Shown: positions 45,684 through 54,754, counted from the first letter of the stretch. The stretch is DNA of 64,000 nt from CAYWFP01 sp964457365 (GCA_964457365.1 CAYWFP010000008.1:8102-72101); one strand, 5' to 3'. Made by a program: numbers and translations. The notes: generated by a model not told the origin, from the sequence alone.

Positions 45684-48600
45684 TCAGCTCTCTTCGTCCT
45701 TGCGCTTGTAGCGCTCCTCCCGGCGGCGCGCGCGCATCTGCGTGAACTCGATCAGGATCGGGCTGGCGATGAAGACCGAGGAGTAGGTCCCGACGAGGAT
45801 GCCGATGAAGAGCGCGAAGGCGAAGCCGCGGATCACGTCCCCGCCCCAGAGCAGGAGCGCCAGCACCACCAGCATCGTCGTCATGCTCGTCACCACCGTC
45901 CGCGTCAGCGTCTGGTTGATCGAGTCGTTGATGACGTCGGCGATGGGGCGGCCGGTGCCGGCGAGGTTCTCGCGGATGCGGTCGAAGACGACGATGGTGT
46001 CGTTGAGGGAGTAGCCCACCAGCGTCAGCAGCGCCGCGACCACCACCAGCGTGATCTGCCCGTCCACCAGCCCCAGCTCGTCGACGATCGCCAGCGCGCC
46101 GAGGGTGAAGAAGACATCGTGCGCCAGGGCGACGATGGCGCCGGCGCCGAAGGTGGCGCGGAACTGGAAGCGCAGCCAGATGTAGAAGAAGATGACCGCC
46201 ATGGAGAAGATCAGCGCCATGCCGGCCTTCCACATCATGTCGCGCGCCACGGCCGGGCCGACGTTGGTGAAGCGCGGGAAGGGCTCGGTGTAGTCGAAGA
46301 GCCGCTCCTGGCGCAGCAGGCGGAACTGGTCGGCTATGAACGAGGCCATGTCCGCGTCGGTCTTGACCGTGCCGGCGCGGTCGCGGCGGCGGACGCCGCA
46401 GATCACCACCAGCCGCTTGACCGGCGCGTCGGGCACCTCCACGGCCACGTGCGGCGAGCCGTCCTCCCCGAACGTCTCCGTCTCGGCCGTTTCTTCGACT
46501 TCGACGACTTCCGTCTCGCCCGTATCTTCTGCGGCGACTGCGGCAGGTTCTTCGTCGACGACATGCTCGCCGGCGGCAGGCGTTTCGTCTTCAGCCGTTG
46601 CGGCCGCGGGTTCGGCGCCACCGTTCCCGCCGCCGGCGTCGGGCTCCACCTCTTCGCCGGTATTTTCCGTCTCCGTGGCCTCGGTATCCGCAGGCTCGCT
46701 TTCGGAGGCTTCCGGCGTCTGGAGCACCGGCTTTTCGTCCGACCCGGGGTTCTCCCTCGCCGTTTCGATTGGCGGGATGGCGAAGCCCTGCGGATAGATC
46801 CGCGGCGCGATCAACTCGGCGCGCTCGAGGTAGCGCTCGATCTCGCCCGGGCGCTCGGCGCGCCTGAGGGTGAGTTCGACGCGGAAGAAGGATGTGTCGA
46901 CCCCGTCGACGGCGACGTCGGCGAGTGGCTCGGACCGCACGCGCAAACCCTCGGGCTGCAGCGGGTAGGCGGCCTCGACCATCCGCTTGAAGTCCTGCGC
47001 GGTCTTGCGTTCGCGCAGCGCCGGATCGAGATCCTCCAGCGGGATATCGAGCGGCCGCACGCGGGCGGTGCGGAGGATGAAGCCGGTGTAGCCGGCGCCG
47101 TCGGGCTGGCCGTAGCTCTGGATGGAGAGGTCGTCGAAGTCGGCGAGGAGATTCTCCTGCGCGATCTCTCGCGCGCGGTCAATCGTCATCGGCTCGGTCA
47201 GGTTGATCTGCGCGTAGACGCCGCCGGTGAAGTCGTGGCCGAGGTTGCGCTGGCCGCGATAGCCGACGAAGCCCAGCCCCACGAGGATCAGTACCAGGCT
47301 CGCGACCATCGCCGGCCGGCTCATGGCGGCGAAGGGGACGGCGGGCTTCTCGAAGAAGCGGTGCATCCTGAGCTCGCCGATGACCTTCCATTCCAGCAGT
47401 GCCTCGAAGACCCAGCGCGTCACCACCAGCGAGCAGAACATGCTCGTGACGATGCCGGCGATGAAGGTGGTGGCGAAGCCGCGCACCGCCTCGGTGCCGA
47501 ACTGGTGCAGGATCAACGCGGTGATCAGCGTGGTGACATTGGCGTCGAGGATGGTGATGAAGGCGCGCTCGTAGCCCAGGGCGATGGCGCGGCCGAGGGT
47601 GTTGCCCTTTTCGCGCTCCTCGCGGATGCGTTCGAAGATGAGCACGTTGGCGTCGACGGCCATGCCGACGGTGAGGATCAGCCCGGCGATGCCCGGCAGC
47701 GTCAGCGTGGCCTTAAAGCCCTCGAAGCCGGCGAGGATGCCGATGATCATGAGGACGTTGAACATCAACACGAAATCGGTGACCGCGCCGGCGATACGAT
47801 AGTAGCCGAGCATGAAGACCAGGACCGCGCCCAAGCCGATGGCCATGGCCAGCGCGCCCTGGCGGATCGAGTCCTGCCCGAGGGTGGGGCCGACGGTGTT
47901 CTCGAACTCGACGATGGGCTTGACCTTCAGCGAGCCCGAGACGAAGACGACCTCGAGGTTCTTGGCCTCCTCGGCGTCGAACTTGCCGGTGATGACGCCG
48001 CTGGTGGTCATCCGTTCCTTGATGATCGGGGCCGAGCGCAGGCGACCGTCGAGAACGATGGCCAGCGGCTCCTTGACGTTGTTGCCGCTGACGTGGCCGA
48101 AGATCATCCCTCCCTGCGGGGTCAGGCCGAAAGCGAGGCGGTAGTACGGCGGGTTCTGCGCGTCGAACTCCGCGCGGGCGAAGTTGATGTACTCGCCTGT
48201 GAGGCGGACCTTCTGCTCCACTACGTGCGGATTGCCGTCGTCGTCGTGCAGCCAGTCGTAGAGCGCCTCGCCGTTGGGGCCGCGCTTCTCGTCGTCGAGG
48301 AACTCGATCTCGTCCTCCTCGAGGAAGCGGCTCTCGCGCGGAGAGAAGTTGTACATGTCGGTCTTGGCGCCGGCGGCGACCTGGCGCATCTTGGTCGCCA
48401 GGCGGTTGTTCTTCTGCGCCGTGACCGCCAGGCGGAACTCCAGCCGCCCCAGGCGGGTGACGCGCTCGGTGATGCGACGCGCCTGGGTGCTGCCCATCCC
48501 CGGAAGCTGCAGCAGCACCCGGTCGTCGCCCTGGCGCGAGACGCTGATCTCGGCGAGGCCGCTGAGGTTGACGCGGTCGCGGATGATGTCGACGGCGTGG

Positions 48601-49364
48601 GCGTAGTTGGTCTTGAGGTTTCGCTCCTCTGTCTCGATCTTCCCGTCGATTTCCTCGAGCGCCGTGGCGCGCTCCTCGCCCTTCAGCGTCCGGGCGATCT
48701 CATCGCGCTCGTCCAGCAGGCGCCGCAGCTTCGTCTCGTCGGGGCGCAGGCGCAGGCGGATCTCGGTGCCGCCGCGCAGGTCCAGGCCGAGGTTGAACGG
48801 CAGGCGATCGTACCACTTGGGCAGCATGTTGACGATGGCGTCGATGCGCTCGCGCTGGCGCTCGCTGCGGGAGGCTTCCGGGATCGTCCGCAGCTCGGCG
48901 AGTTCCTCGCGCAGCTTCGCCGGCGTCTCCTTGATGCGCGCGCGCCACTCCTCGGCGAGTTGCGCGGCGGTCTGCGCGTAGCCCGGATCGTCGAACTCGA
49001 TGGCTTCGAGCGCCTCCAGTTGCGGCTCGACCTTCTCGGTCAGGTAGCGCTGGCGGCGGTTCTTGAGCAGCTTGTCCAGCCGCTCGACCACCCGGTCGAG
49101 CCCCTTCGGCGCCGAGAGCTGCGAGGCGCGGGTGTCGAGCGCCGAGAGCGCGGTGCGGATGGCGCGGTCGCGCGGGGTCTCCTTCGGCTCGGGCGGACGG
49201 GTCACCTGCAGCAGCATCAGAATCGTCAGCGTCGCCAGAACGACGAGCTTGGCGTAGACCGTCCGGTTCTTCGCCAGCAGCCAGAACGTCAGCACCGTCG
49301 CCGCGGCCGCGGTCACGCCCTGCCAGACGGTGTAACTCGTCAGATAATCAACGATCGTATCCAT
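45684..49364 (-). CDS. secDF: SecD-SecF fusion, Sec export accessory protein
   Basis: This 1226-residue protein contains SecD (about 1-665) and SecF (about 665-1226) in one chain. SecD shows the first helix, the large P1 periplasmic domain with FNLGLDLRGGTEI, and five further helices with VGMAVDANVLIFERIREE. SecF shows NLGHDFTGG and VGYSLNDTIVVFDRIREN. Together they use the proton gradient to pull preproteins out of SecYEG. Two differences stand out: about 140 extra charged residues before the P1 domain (60-190), and an acidic, Pro/Thr/Ala-rich insert of about 110 residues (866-975) in the SecF periplasmic loop. yajC and tgt lie upstream, the standard order. Confidence 0.93.
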   Translation of the reverse strand: MDTIVDYLTSYTVWQGVTAAAATVLTFWLLAKNRTVYAKLVVLATLTILMLLQVTRPPEPKETPRDRAIRTALSALDTRASQLSAPKGLDRVVERLDKLLKNRRQRYLTEKVEPQLEALEAIEFDDPGYAQTAAQLAEEWRARIKETPAKLREELAELRTIPEASRSERQRERIDAIVNMLPKWYDRLPFNLGLDLRGGTEIRLRLRPDETKLRRLLDERDEIARTLKGEERATALEEIDGKIETEERNLKTNYAHAVDIIRDRVNLSGLAEISVSRQGDDRVLLQLPGMGSTQARRITERVTRLGRLEFRLAVTAQKNNRLATKMRQVAAGAKTDMYNFSPRESRFLEEDEIEFLDDEKRGPNGEALYDWLHDDDGNPHVVEQKVRLTGEYINFARAEFDAQNPPYYRLAFGLTPQGGMIFGHVSGNNVKEPLAIVLDGRLRSAPIIKERMTTSGVITGKFDAEEAKNLEVVFVSGSLKVKPIVEFENTVGPTLGQDSIRQGALAMAIGLGAVLVFMLGYYRIAGAVTDFVLMFNVLMIIGILAGFEGFKATLTLPGIAGLILTVGMAVDANVLIFERIREEREKGNTLGRAIALGYERAFITILDANVTTLITALILHQFGTEAVRGFATTFIAGIVTSMFCSLVVTRWVFEALLEWKVIGELRMHRFFEKPAVPFAAMSRPAMVASLVLILVGLGFVGYRGQRNLGHDFTGGVYAQINLTEPMTIDRAREIAQENLLADFDDLSIQSYGQPDGAGYTGFILRTARVRPLDIPLEDLDPALRERKTAQDFKRMVEAAYPLQPEGLRVRSEPLADVAVDGVDTSFFRVELTLRRAERPGEIERYLERAELIAPRIYPQGFAIPPIETARENPGSDEKPVLQTPEASESEPADTEATETENTGEEVEPDAGGGNGGAEPAAATAEDETPAAGEHVVDEEPAAVAAEDTGETEVVEVEETAETETFGEDGSPHVAVEVPDAPVKRLVVICGVRRRDRAGTVKTDADMASFIADQFRLLRQERLFDYTEPFPRFTNVGPAVARDMMWKAGMALIFSMAVIFFYIWLRFQFRATFGAGAIVALAHDVFFTLGALAIVDELGLVDGQITLVVVAALLTLVGYSLNDTIVVFDRIRENLAGTGRPIADVINDSINQTLTRTVVTSMTTMLVVLALLLWGGDVIRGFAFALFIGILVGTYSSVFIASPILIEFTQMRARRREERYKRKDEES

Positions 49365-49400
49365 GAAACGCGCGCTCCTCCAACTCCCGTTCCAAGCGGG

Positions 49401-49784
49401 TTACTTGTTCTCGCCTTCGTCGTCGGCGCCGGGGAACTTCCACAGCGCCGCGCGCTCGAAGGTCATGGTCAGGTTGCTGTTCTTGTCGGGCTTGATGGTC
49501 ATGGTCTTCTCGTCCAGGGCGACCACATCGCCGTGCAGGCCGCCGTGGGTGATGATGCGCGCGCCCTTCTTCACGGCCTCGAGCTGCTCCTTGCGATCCT
49601 TGGCCTTCTTCTTGTTGCTGCGCATCGAGAGCAGCCACAAGACCCAGACGCCCACGAGCAGGATCAGCAGCATCGGCGGCACCGGTAGTCCCCCGCCCCC
49701 GCCCGTCTCGCCGTTCTGCCCCGGCGCCTCGGTGCCGGATTGGCCCTCGCCGGTCGCCTGTCCTTCCTGGGTGGGTTCAGCCAT
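49401..49784 (-). CDS. yajC: YajC, Sec accessory subunit, with acidic N-terminal extension
   Basis: The 127-residue protein has one membrane helix (38-53) and the cytoplasmic YajC domain (RSNKKKAKDRKEQLEAVKKG, RIITHGGLHGDVV). Residues 1-37 before the helix are Gln/Gly/Glu-rich with five acidic and no basic residues; E. coli YajC has a much shorter N-terminus there. ATG at 49784 follows GGAGGGGAG. secDF starts 36 bp later. Confidence 0.9.
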   Translation of the reverse strand: MAEPTQEGQATGEGQSGTEAPGQNGETGGGGGLPVPPMLLILLVGVWVLWLLSMRSNKKKAKDRKEQLEAVKKGARIITHGGLHGDVVALDEKTMTIKPDKNSNLTMTFERAALWKFPGADDEGENK

Positions 49785-49891
49785 CGTTCTCCCCTCCGCC
49801 CGCCGCGCGGGCTGTCGGAACAATCAACGAGCGGCGCCGCCCGCGCAAACGGGCGCGCTGGGTGACGCCAAAACCGTCGCGGAAAAGGGCG

Positions 49892-49920
49892 TTTATAGCC
49901 GATGCGACCCGCGAACGCAA
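49892..49920 (-). promoter_or_regulatory. Promoter of yajC-secDF
   Basis: On the minus strand TTGCGT and TATAAA are 17 bp apart in the 163-bp gap between tgt and yajC. Confidence 0.65.
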
Positions 49921-49947
49921 GAAACGTTCGCGAAAAGCGCGTCGGTT

Positions 49948-51069
49948 CTACCCCTCGCCGGATTCGATCCGCGCAAGGCTTTCGCGCATAAAGACTTGGT
50001 ATGTCCCGTCCAGGATCGCCGCGCGTGCGCGCTGCATCAGCCGCAGGTAGTAGCGAACGTTGTGAATGGACGCGTAGACCGGCGCCATGATCTCGCCGGC
50101 CTGGAAGAGGTGACGCAGATACCCCCGGCCGACCGTGGCGCAGGTGTAGCAGTCGCAATCGCTCTCGATCGGCGTCCGGTCCTCGCGGAAGCGGTGGTTG
50201 CGCAGGTTCAGCCGCCCGGAAGCGGTGAAGACCTGCGCGTGCCGCGCGTGGCGGGTGGGCATGACGCAGTCGAACATGTCCACGCCCGCGGCCACCGCGC
50301 GCAGCATGTCCTGCGGCCGGCCCACGCCCATGAGGTACCGCGGCTTCTCCGGCGGCAGCAGCGCGGCGGTGAAGTCGACGATCCGCGCCACGTCCTCGGG
50401 CGCCTCGCCCACGCTGACGCCGCCGATGGCGTTGCCGGGCAGGTTCAGTGCGCGGATGGCCTCGGCGCTCTCGCGGCGCAGGTCCTCGTGGATCCCGCCC
50501 TGCACGATGCCGAAGAGCGCCTGCGCCGAACGCGCGGTCCACGCCTCGCGGCAGCGCGCCGCCCAGGCGTGGGTCCGCTTCAGCGACCCGGCCACCGTGT
50601 CGCGGTCGCTGTCGGCCGGGGGGCACTCGTCGAGCGCCATGATCATGTCCGCGCCCAGGTCCTGCTGGATGGCGACGGCGCGCTCGGGCGTGAGAAAGAA
50701 CTCGGCGCCGTCGATGTGGCTGCGGAAGCGGACGCCCTCGTCGTCGAGCCGGCGGATCGCCGCGAGCGAGTAGACCTGGAAGCCGCCGCTGTCGGTCAGC
50801 ATCGGACCATGCCAGCCCATGAACGCGCTCAGGCCGCCGAAGTCGCGCACCAGCGTCTCGCCCGGGCGCAGGGCCAGGTGATAGGTATTGCCCAGCAGTA
50901 CCTGCGCGCCGCTCTGCCGGAGTTGCGCCGGGGTCATGCCCTTGATCGCCGCGCCGGTGGCCACCGGCATGAAGAGCGGCGTAAGCGCCTGCCCGCGCGG
51001 AGCGGTCAGCGCGCCCGCGCGCGCGCGGGCGCAGGTGGACTCGACGGTAAAGCGGATCGCCTCGGACAT
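49948..51069 (-). CDS. tgt: tRNA-guanine transglycosylase
   Basis: This 373-residue TIM-barrel enzyme swaps guanine 34 of GUN tRNAs for preQ1. Nucleophile region CVMPTRHARHAQVFT, active-site TDSGGFQVYS and zinc ligands CDCYTC with a later His are present. Clustered with queH upstream in the same orientation and with yajC-secDF downstream, as in many bacteria. Confidence 0.95.
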   Translation of the reverse strand: MSEAIRFTVESTCARARAGALTAPRGQALTPLFMPVATGAAIKGMTPAQLRQSGAQVLLGNTYHLALRPGETLVRDFGGLSAFMGWHGPMLTDSGGFQVYSLAAIRRLDDEGVRFRSHIDGAEFFLTPERAVAIQQDLGADMIMALDECPPADSDRDTVAGSLKRTHAWAARCREAWTARSAQALFGIVQGGIHEDLRRESAEAIRALNLPGNAIGGVSVGEAPEDVARIVDFTAALLPPEKPRYLMGVGRPQDMLRAVAAGVDMFDCVMPTRHARHAQVFTASGRLNLRNHRFREDRTPIESDCDCYTCATVGRGYLRHLFQAGEIMAPVYASIHNVRYYLRLMQRARAAILDGTYQVFMRESLARIESGEG

Positions 51070-51075
51070 GATTCG

Positions 51076-52356
51076 TCACGGACGCTCGTCCGCGCCCTCT
51101 TTGTCCCAGAGCCGCACGAGGACGGCGCCGACGTAGTAGTGGCGCAGGATCGCCGGGTAGCGCATGCCCTTCTCCGCGGCGAGGTACTTCGCGCCGTACT
51201 GGCACATGCCGACGCCGTGGCCGTAGCCGCGGCCGACGAAGACGACTTTGTCGGCGAGGTTGTCGACCTCGAACCAGGTGCTCTGGAGCGCGCCCTTGTC
51301 GTGGCCGACGGCCTTGCGGAAGGTGTCGCCGGCGACGTGCTGTACCGCCCCGTCGGTGGTCTCGACGGCGACGAAGTAGGCCCGGCCCATGGTCTTGAGC
51401 GGCTGGCGGTTGGCGTCGAGCGCGCGGATGCGTTTGACCATCCCCCCGCTCAGGCGCGCGGCGGCGAGGCGGTCGGAGAGCGCCTTCTTGCTCAGCTCCA
51501 GCCGCCACGTCTGCCGCCCGGCGCGCGTGCCGCTGCAGTACTCGCAGCCCACGCCCGTCAGCGCTGTCAGATCGGTATTGAGCCAGACGAAGCGCGCGCG
51601 CGCGGTGCGCCCGCCGCAGCGGGAATGAAAGTGCGCGGGGAAGATGCGGTAGTTCTCGGTCATGACCACCCCACGCGTGGCGTTGACGGCCATGACCGCG
51701 CGCGGATCGTGCCGCAGCGACGGTTTCCAGACCTGGCTCTTGACCGACCGGTGGACGTCGAAGTCCTTGGCCGTGCGCGTGCGGATCTGGTAGAGCGCGT
51801 AGGTACGGCTGGCCACCGCCTGGGCCTTGAGCGCCTCGGGCGACCAGCTCGCGGGCATCTCGTTGGGCACCACGCCGACGAGGTACTCTTCGAGCCCGAG
51901 AGTCACCACCGCCCGCACCGCGCCGTCGTCGCTGCGGGTGAAACGCAGGGGCCAGATATAGGCCTGCTCCACCGGCTCGCCCCCGCCGACGGGCGTATAG
52001 CGCAGGATCAGGCGGGTGCTGTCGCGGGGCTCGATCTCGAGCCAGCGGTACTCGTCCTGGCCGACCTTGACGCCGGAGGCGGTCGGCGCGATGCCGATGG
52101 CGATGGCCTTGTCGCCGCCGCCGGGCTTGACCGGCCCGCGAAGCGGCCGGACGCGGAGGATATACGCGCCGGTGACGCGGAGTTCTAACGGCTGCGACCG
52201 CTTCAGCACCTGCACGCGGATCGCCGGCTCTTTCTCCAGCCGCGTCGGGTAGAGCGCGATCTTGCGTACCTGCTGCGGCGGCGCCTGACGGCACGCGGCC
52301 AGGACCAGCAAGGCCCCGCCGCCAAAGACCACCAGAATGCGCAGAAACGTCTTCAT
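51076..52356 (-). CDS. SpoIID/LytB-domain lipoprotein (peptidoglycan lytic enzyme)
   Basis: The 426-residue protein has a lipoprotein signal (LLVLAAC, Cys near residue 22), a beta-rich N-terminal part and the SpoIID domain (about 155-410) with LEEYLVGVVPNEMPASWSPEALKAQAVASRTYAL and the end motif GRGYGHGVGMCQYGA. SpoIID cuts glycan strands lacking stem peptides. Start overlaps the methyltransferase stop (ATGA); tgt starts 6 bp after its end. Confidence 0.88.
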   Translation of the reverse strand: MKTFLRILVVFGGGALLVLAACRQAPPQQVRKIALYPTRLEKEPAIRVQVLKRSQPLELRVTGAYILRVRPLRGPVKPGGGDKAIAIGIAPTASGVKVGQDEYRWLEIEPRDSTRLILRYTPVGGGEPVEQAYIWPLRFTRSDDGAVRAVVTLGLEEYLVGVVPNEMPASWSPEALKAQAVASRTYALYQIRTRTAKDFDVHRSVKSQVWKPSLRHDPRAVMAVNATRGVVMTENYRIFPAHFHSRCGGRTARARFVWLNTDLTALTGVGCEYCSGTRAGRQTWRLELSKKALSDRLAAARLSGGMVKRIRALDANRQPLKTMGRAYFVAVETTDGAVQHVAGDTFRKAVGHDKGALQSTWFEVDNLADKVVFVGRGYGHGVGMCQYGAKYLAAEKGMRYPAILRHYYVGAVLVRLWDKEGADERP

Positions 52357-53594
52357 GCCTCGTTATCCGCCGTCGCGCTCATCAAAAACACCGGGAACTC
52401 GCCGCCGTTCTTCCGGATCGTCCGCACCGTGGCGAAGCGCACCTCGCCCAGCCCCGCGGCCACGGCCTGCCGGCGCAGCGTTTCGCGCGCGAAGCCGTGA
52501 TGCGGCACCTCGATCTCCGGGCCGTGAAAGCCGCCGTCCTCGGCGTCGAGATCAATCATACAGATGCGCCCGCCCGGCTTCAGCAACGATTTGATTTTTT
52601 TCAATACCCCCGCGGTATCCCGCACGTGATGCATCGCCATGGCGCTGACGATCAGGTCGAACCTCCGCGCCGGCGGCGCGTCGCGCTCGAGATCCAGCTT
52701 CAGCGCCTCGACGTTATCGCCCTGCTCCGCGGCGATCTTCTCGCGCACCACCGCCAGCATGCCGCCGGAGGAGTCGGCGGCGGCGACCGTGCCCACCGCC
52801 GGCGCCAGCGCGAAGCTCAAGAGCCCCGTGCCGCAGCCGTAGTCCAGGACGTCCATCGTCGGCGAAAGTTCCATCGCCTGCCGAATCGCAGCGGCATTGT
52901 CGCGCGCCATGGCGACGCGGCGCTCGTCGTCCCAGTGTTGCGCGGCCTCGTCGAAGTGGTTGGCCATTTCATTCTCTCCGAGGTTTTGCCGCGCAGGCAG
53001 CTTCAACCGCGGCGCCAGATACAGCAGCCACGAGGTATAAAGGATCAGGAGGAAGGCGGCGGCCAGACACGTCGGCGCCGTCTCCATCGGCAGCGTATCG
53101 AGCGCGATCAACGACCGGCCGCCGGAGCCGTCGAGCGTATTCGGCGTATTCGCGTCGATAACGACAAAGAGCAGAAATGCACAGAGGATCCAGAAGCACC
53201 CCAGCGCGAAGAACGCCACCGGCGCAAGCTCGGAAAGCTCCGGATCCTGCGGTGGCTGGGCAAGGTTGCGTCCGGACCACCACCGGTACGTACGATTGGC
53301 CGGTACGATCGACAACAGCACCACCGGCAGCATCATGAATACGCATAACGGTTCGGCATACAGCAGGTCGGACAGGAACTGCAGATCAAGAATGTCCTGT
53401 GGCAAACGCCCCGTCCACCCCAGCGAATAATGCAGGAAGTAATACCCCAAGAGCGCGAATACGAATCCGATCACCACGATCCCCGCCTGCACGACCACGC
53501 TCAGCCCGGCCAGCACCGCCGCCGTCAGATGCACGCGCCCGTTGAGAAGGGCCTGCTTCAGGCAGCGGCAGCGGCGGTATTCCCTTGGTGCCAT
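52353..53594 (-). CDS. Membrane protein fused to SAM-dependent methyltransferase
   Basis: The single 413-residue frame has two parts. Residues 1-209 are a four-helix membrane protein related to the product of the gene just upstream (shared start CxKQALLxxRxH and end YxxPRLK). Residues 210-413 are a class I methyltransferase (VLDYGCGTGLLSFALAP, DLIVSAMAMHHV, LKPGGRICMIDLD). No stop separates them, but GGAGAG precedes ATG at 52967, so a free methyltransferase is likely as well. Substrate unknown. Confidence 0.7.
   Translation of the reverse strand: MAPREYRRCRCLKQALLNGRVHLTAAVLAGLSVVVQAGIVVIGFVFALLGYYFLHYSLGWTGRLPQDILDLQFLSDLLYAEPLCVFMMLPVVLLSIVPANRTYRWWSGRNLAQPPQDPELSELAPVAFFALGCFWILCAFLLFVVIDANTPNTLDGSGGRSLIALDTLPMETAPTCLAAAFLLILYTSWLLYLAPRLKLPARQNLGENEMANHFDEAAQHWDDERRVAMARDNAAAIRQAMELSPTMDVLDYGCGTGLLSFALAPAVGTVAAADSSGGMLAVVREKIAAEQGDNVEALKLDLERDAPPARRFDLIVSAMAMHHVRDTAGVLKKIKSLLKPGGRICMIDLDAEDGGFHGPEIEVPHHGFARETLRRQAVAAGLGEVRFATVRTIRKNGGEFPVFLMSATADNEA
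52965..52979 (-). promoter_or_regulatory. Internal ribosome site and start of the methyltransferase part
   Basis: GGAGAG at 52979-52974 precedes ATG 52967-52965 by 6 nt. The 204-residue product starting MANHFDEAAQHWDD has the normal N-terminus of small methyltransferases. Confidence 0.5.
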
Positions 53595-54154
53595 CACGGC
53601 CTCCGGAAGACCAGCTCGCCCGGCCGCTGCTTGAGCCGGGGGACGATGTAGGCCAGGCAGGCGATGTAGATCGTCAGCAGCGCCAGCACCGGTACACCGG
53701 CCGCGATGATCTCTCTCGGCAGATTGCCGGACAAGCCCGCGCCGAGCCAGGTCAGCCAGAGCCAGGCCGAAAGCAGGAACGCGACCGCGTCGCCGGGCTT
53801 CTCCTGCTTCTTGGCCAGCCGCGGTTCCGGCCGCCAGGGATCGGAAAACTCGGTGACGAGCCGCCCCGCGGCGAAACGCCGCAGCAGCCGCAGGTGCAGG
53901 ATCTGCCAGAAACCTATCTCGATGCAGACAAAGACCGTTGCGAGAACGGTCGCGACCGTTTCCGAAACCCAGCCGAATTCGGAAGTCAAGACGAGCACGA
54001 GCGCGAACAATCCGAATACCAGCAGGAACGCGGCAATGCCGGCGAGATACGCCGCGAGCATCCCCAGCGCCCAGACGTGCGTCCGCCACGTCAAGAGCGC
54101 CTGCTTCGGGCACGTGACGCGCGCGTAGATCGCGGGCAGCTCGTCATCAGGCAT
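53594..54154 (-). CDS. Hypothetical four-helix membrane protein
   Basis: This 186-residue protein has about four membrane helices and a Cys-x-KQALL motif near the N-terminus (CPKQALLTWRTH). It is a tandem paralogue of the membrane part of the next gene and ends normally (PRLKQRPGELVFRRP). Its start overlaps queH by 8 nt and its stop overlaps the next start by 1 nt. Family not recognised. Confidence 0.65.
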   Translation of the reverse strand: MPDDELPAIYARVTCPKQALLTWRTHVWALGMLAAYLAGIAAFLLVFGLFALVLVLTSEFGWVSETVATVLATVFVCIEIGFWQILHLRLLRRFAAGRLVTEFSDPWRPEPRLAKKQEKPGDAVAFLLSAWLWLTWLGAGLSGNLPREIIAAGVPVLALLTIYIACLAYIVPRLKQRPGELVFRRP

Positions 54155-54719
54155 CGCCGCCGCCCTTGTACAGATGCTTGGAGGTATCCCGGAAGCGGTC
54201 CGCCTCGGAGAAGACGCAGCCGCAGTACTGCTGGCGGTACAACCCCTGCGCCGCCTTCGGCTCCACCTTCACCGCGCGCAGGTCGCGGTAGAGAAATGCC
54301 ACATCGTGCGCCGCGGCCGCCGCGTCGCCGGCCTCGCGGATCGGCGCGTGCGACTGGTGCGTGCTCGTCACCAGCGTCGAGGTGAACGCCGCCAGCCCCA
54401 GCTCCCGCGCGCGCGCGGCGGCCCGGTCCAACCGCAGGCGGTAGCAGACCGCGCACCGCGCCGGCGCGTCGAACTCGCCCGCGAGCGCCTGACAGAACGG
54501 CATGAGCCCGTACTCGTCGACGATCTCCAGCGGCGCCGGGTCGCGCTCGTGCAGCACGCGCACCGCCTTGAGCCGCCGGCGGTACTCCAGCAGCGGGTGG
54601 ATGTTCGGGTTGTACCAGAACGCGCGCAGGTCCGCCTCCGTGCCGAACTCGCCTCGCAGGCCCGCCAGGGTCTTGGCCAGACAGTGCGCGCAACAGGCGT
54701 GGATCAGAATGCCGTTCAT
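54147..54719 (-). CDS. queH: Epoxyqueuosine reductase QueH
   Basis: The 190-residue protein has the QueH cysteine pairs HACCAHC at residues 8-13 and CAVC near residue 90, plus QQYCGC near residue 165, which bind the [4Fe-4S] cluster and metal. It reduces epoxyqueuosine to queuosine in tRNA, the last step of the pathway in which tgt acts. ATG at 54719 has no ribosome site and sits at the predicted transcript start. Confidence 0.93.
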   Translation of the reverse strand: MNGILIHACCAHCLAKTLAGLRGEFGTEADLRAFWYNPNIHPLLEYRRRLKAVRVLHERDPAPLEIVDEYGLMPFCQALAGEFDAPARCAVCYRLRLDRAAARARELGLAAFTSTLVTSTHQSHAPIREAGDAAAAAHDVAFLYRDLRAVKVEPKAAQGLYRQQYCGCVFSEADRFRDTSKHLYKGGGDA

Positions 54720-54725
54720 GGCGGT

Positions 54726-54754
54726 ATTGTAAGCGCCCGGACGCCGGGCTTCAA
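54726..54754 (-). promoter_or_regulatory. Promoter of queH, likely leaderless
   Basis: On the minus strand TTGAAG and TACAAT are 17 bp apart. Only 6 nt separate the -10 box from the ATG, so transcription should begin at or near the start codon. The spacer holds an inverted repeat, GCCCGG-CGT-CCGGGC. Confidence 0.7.
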
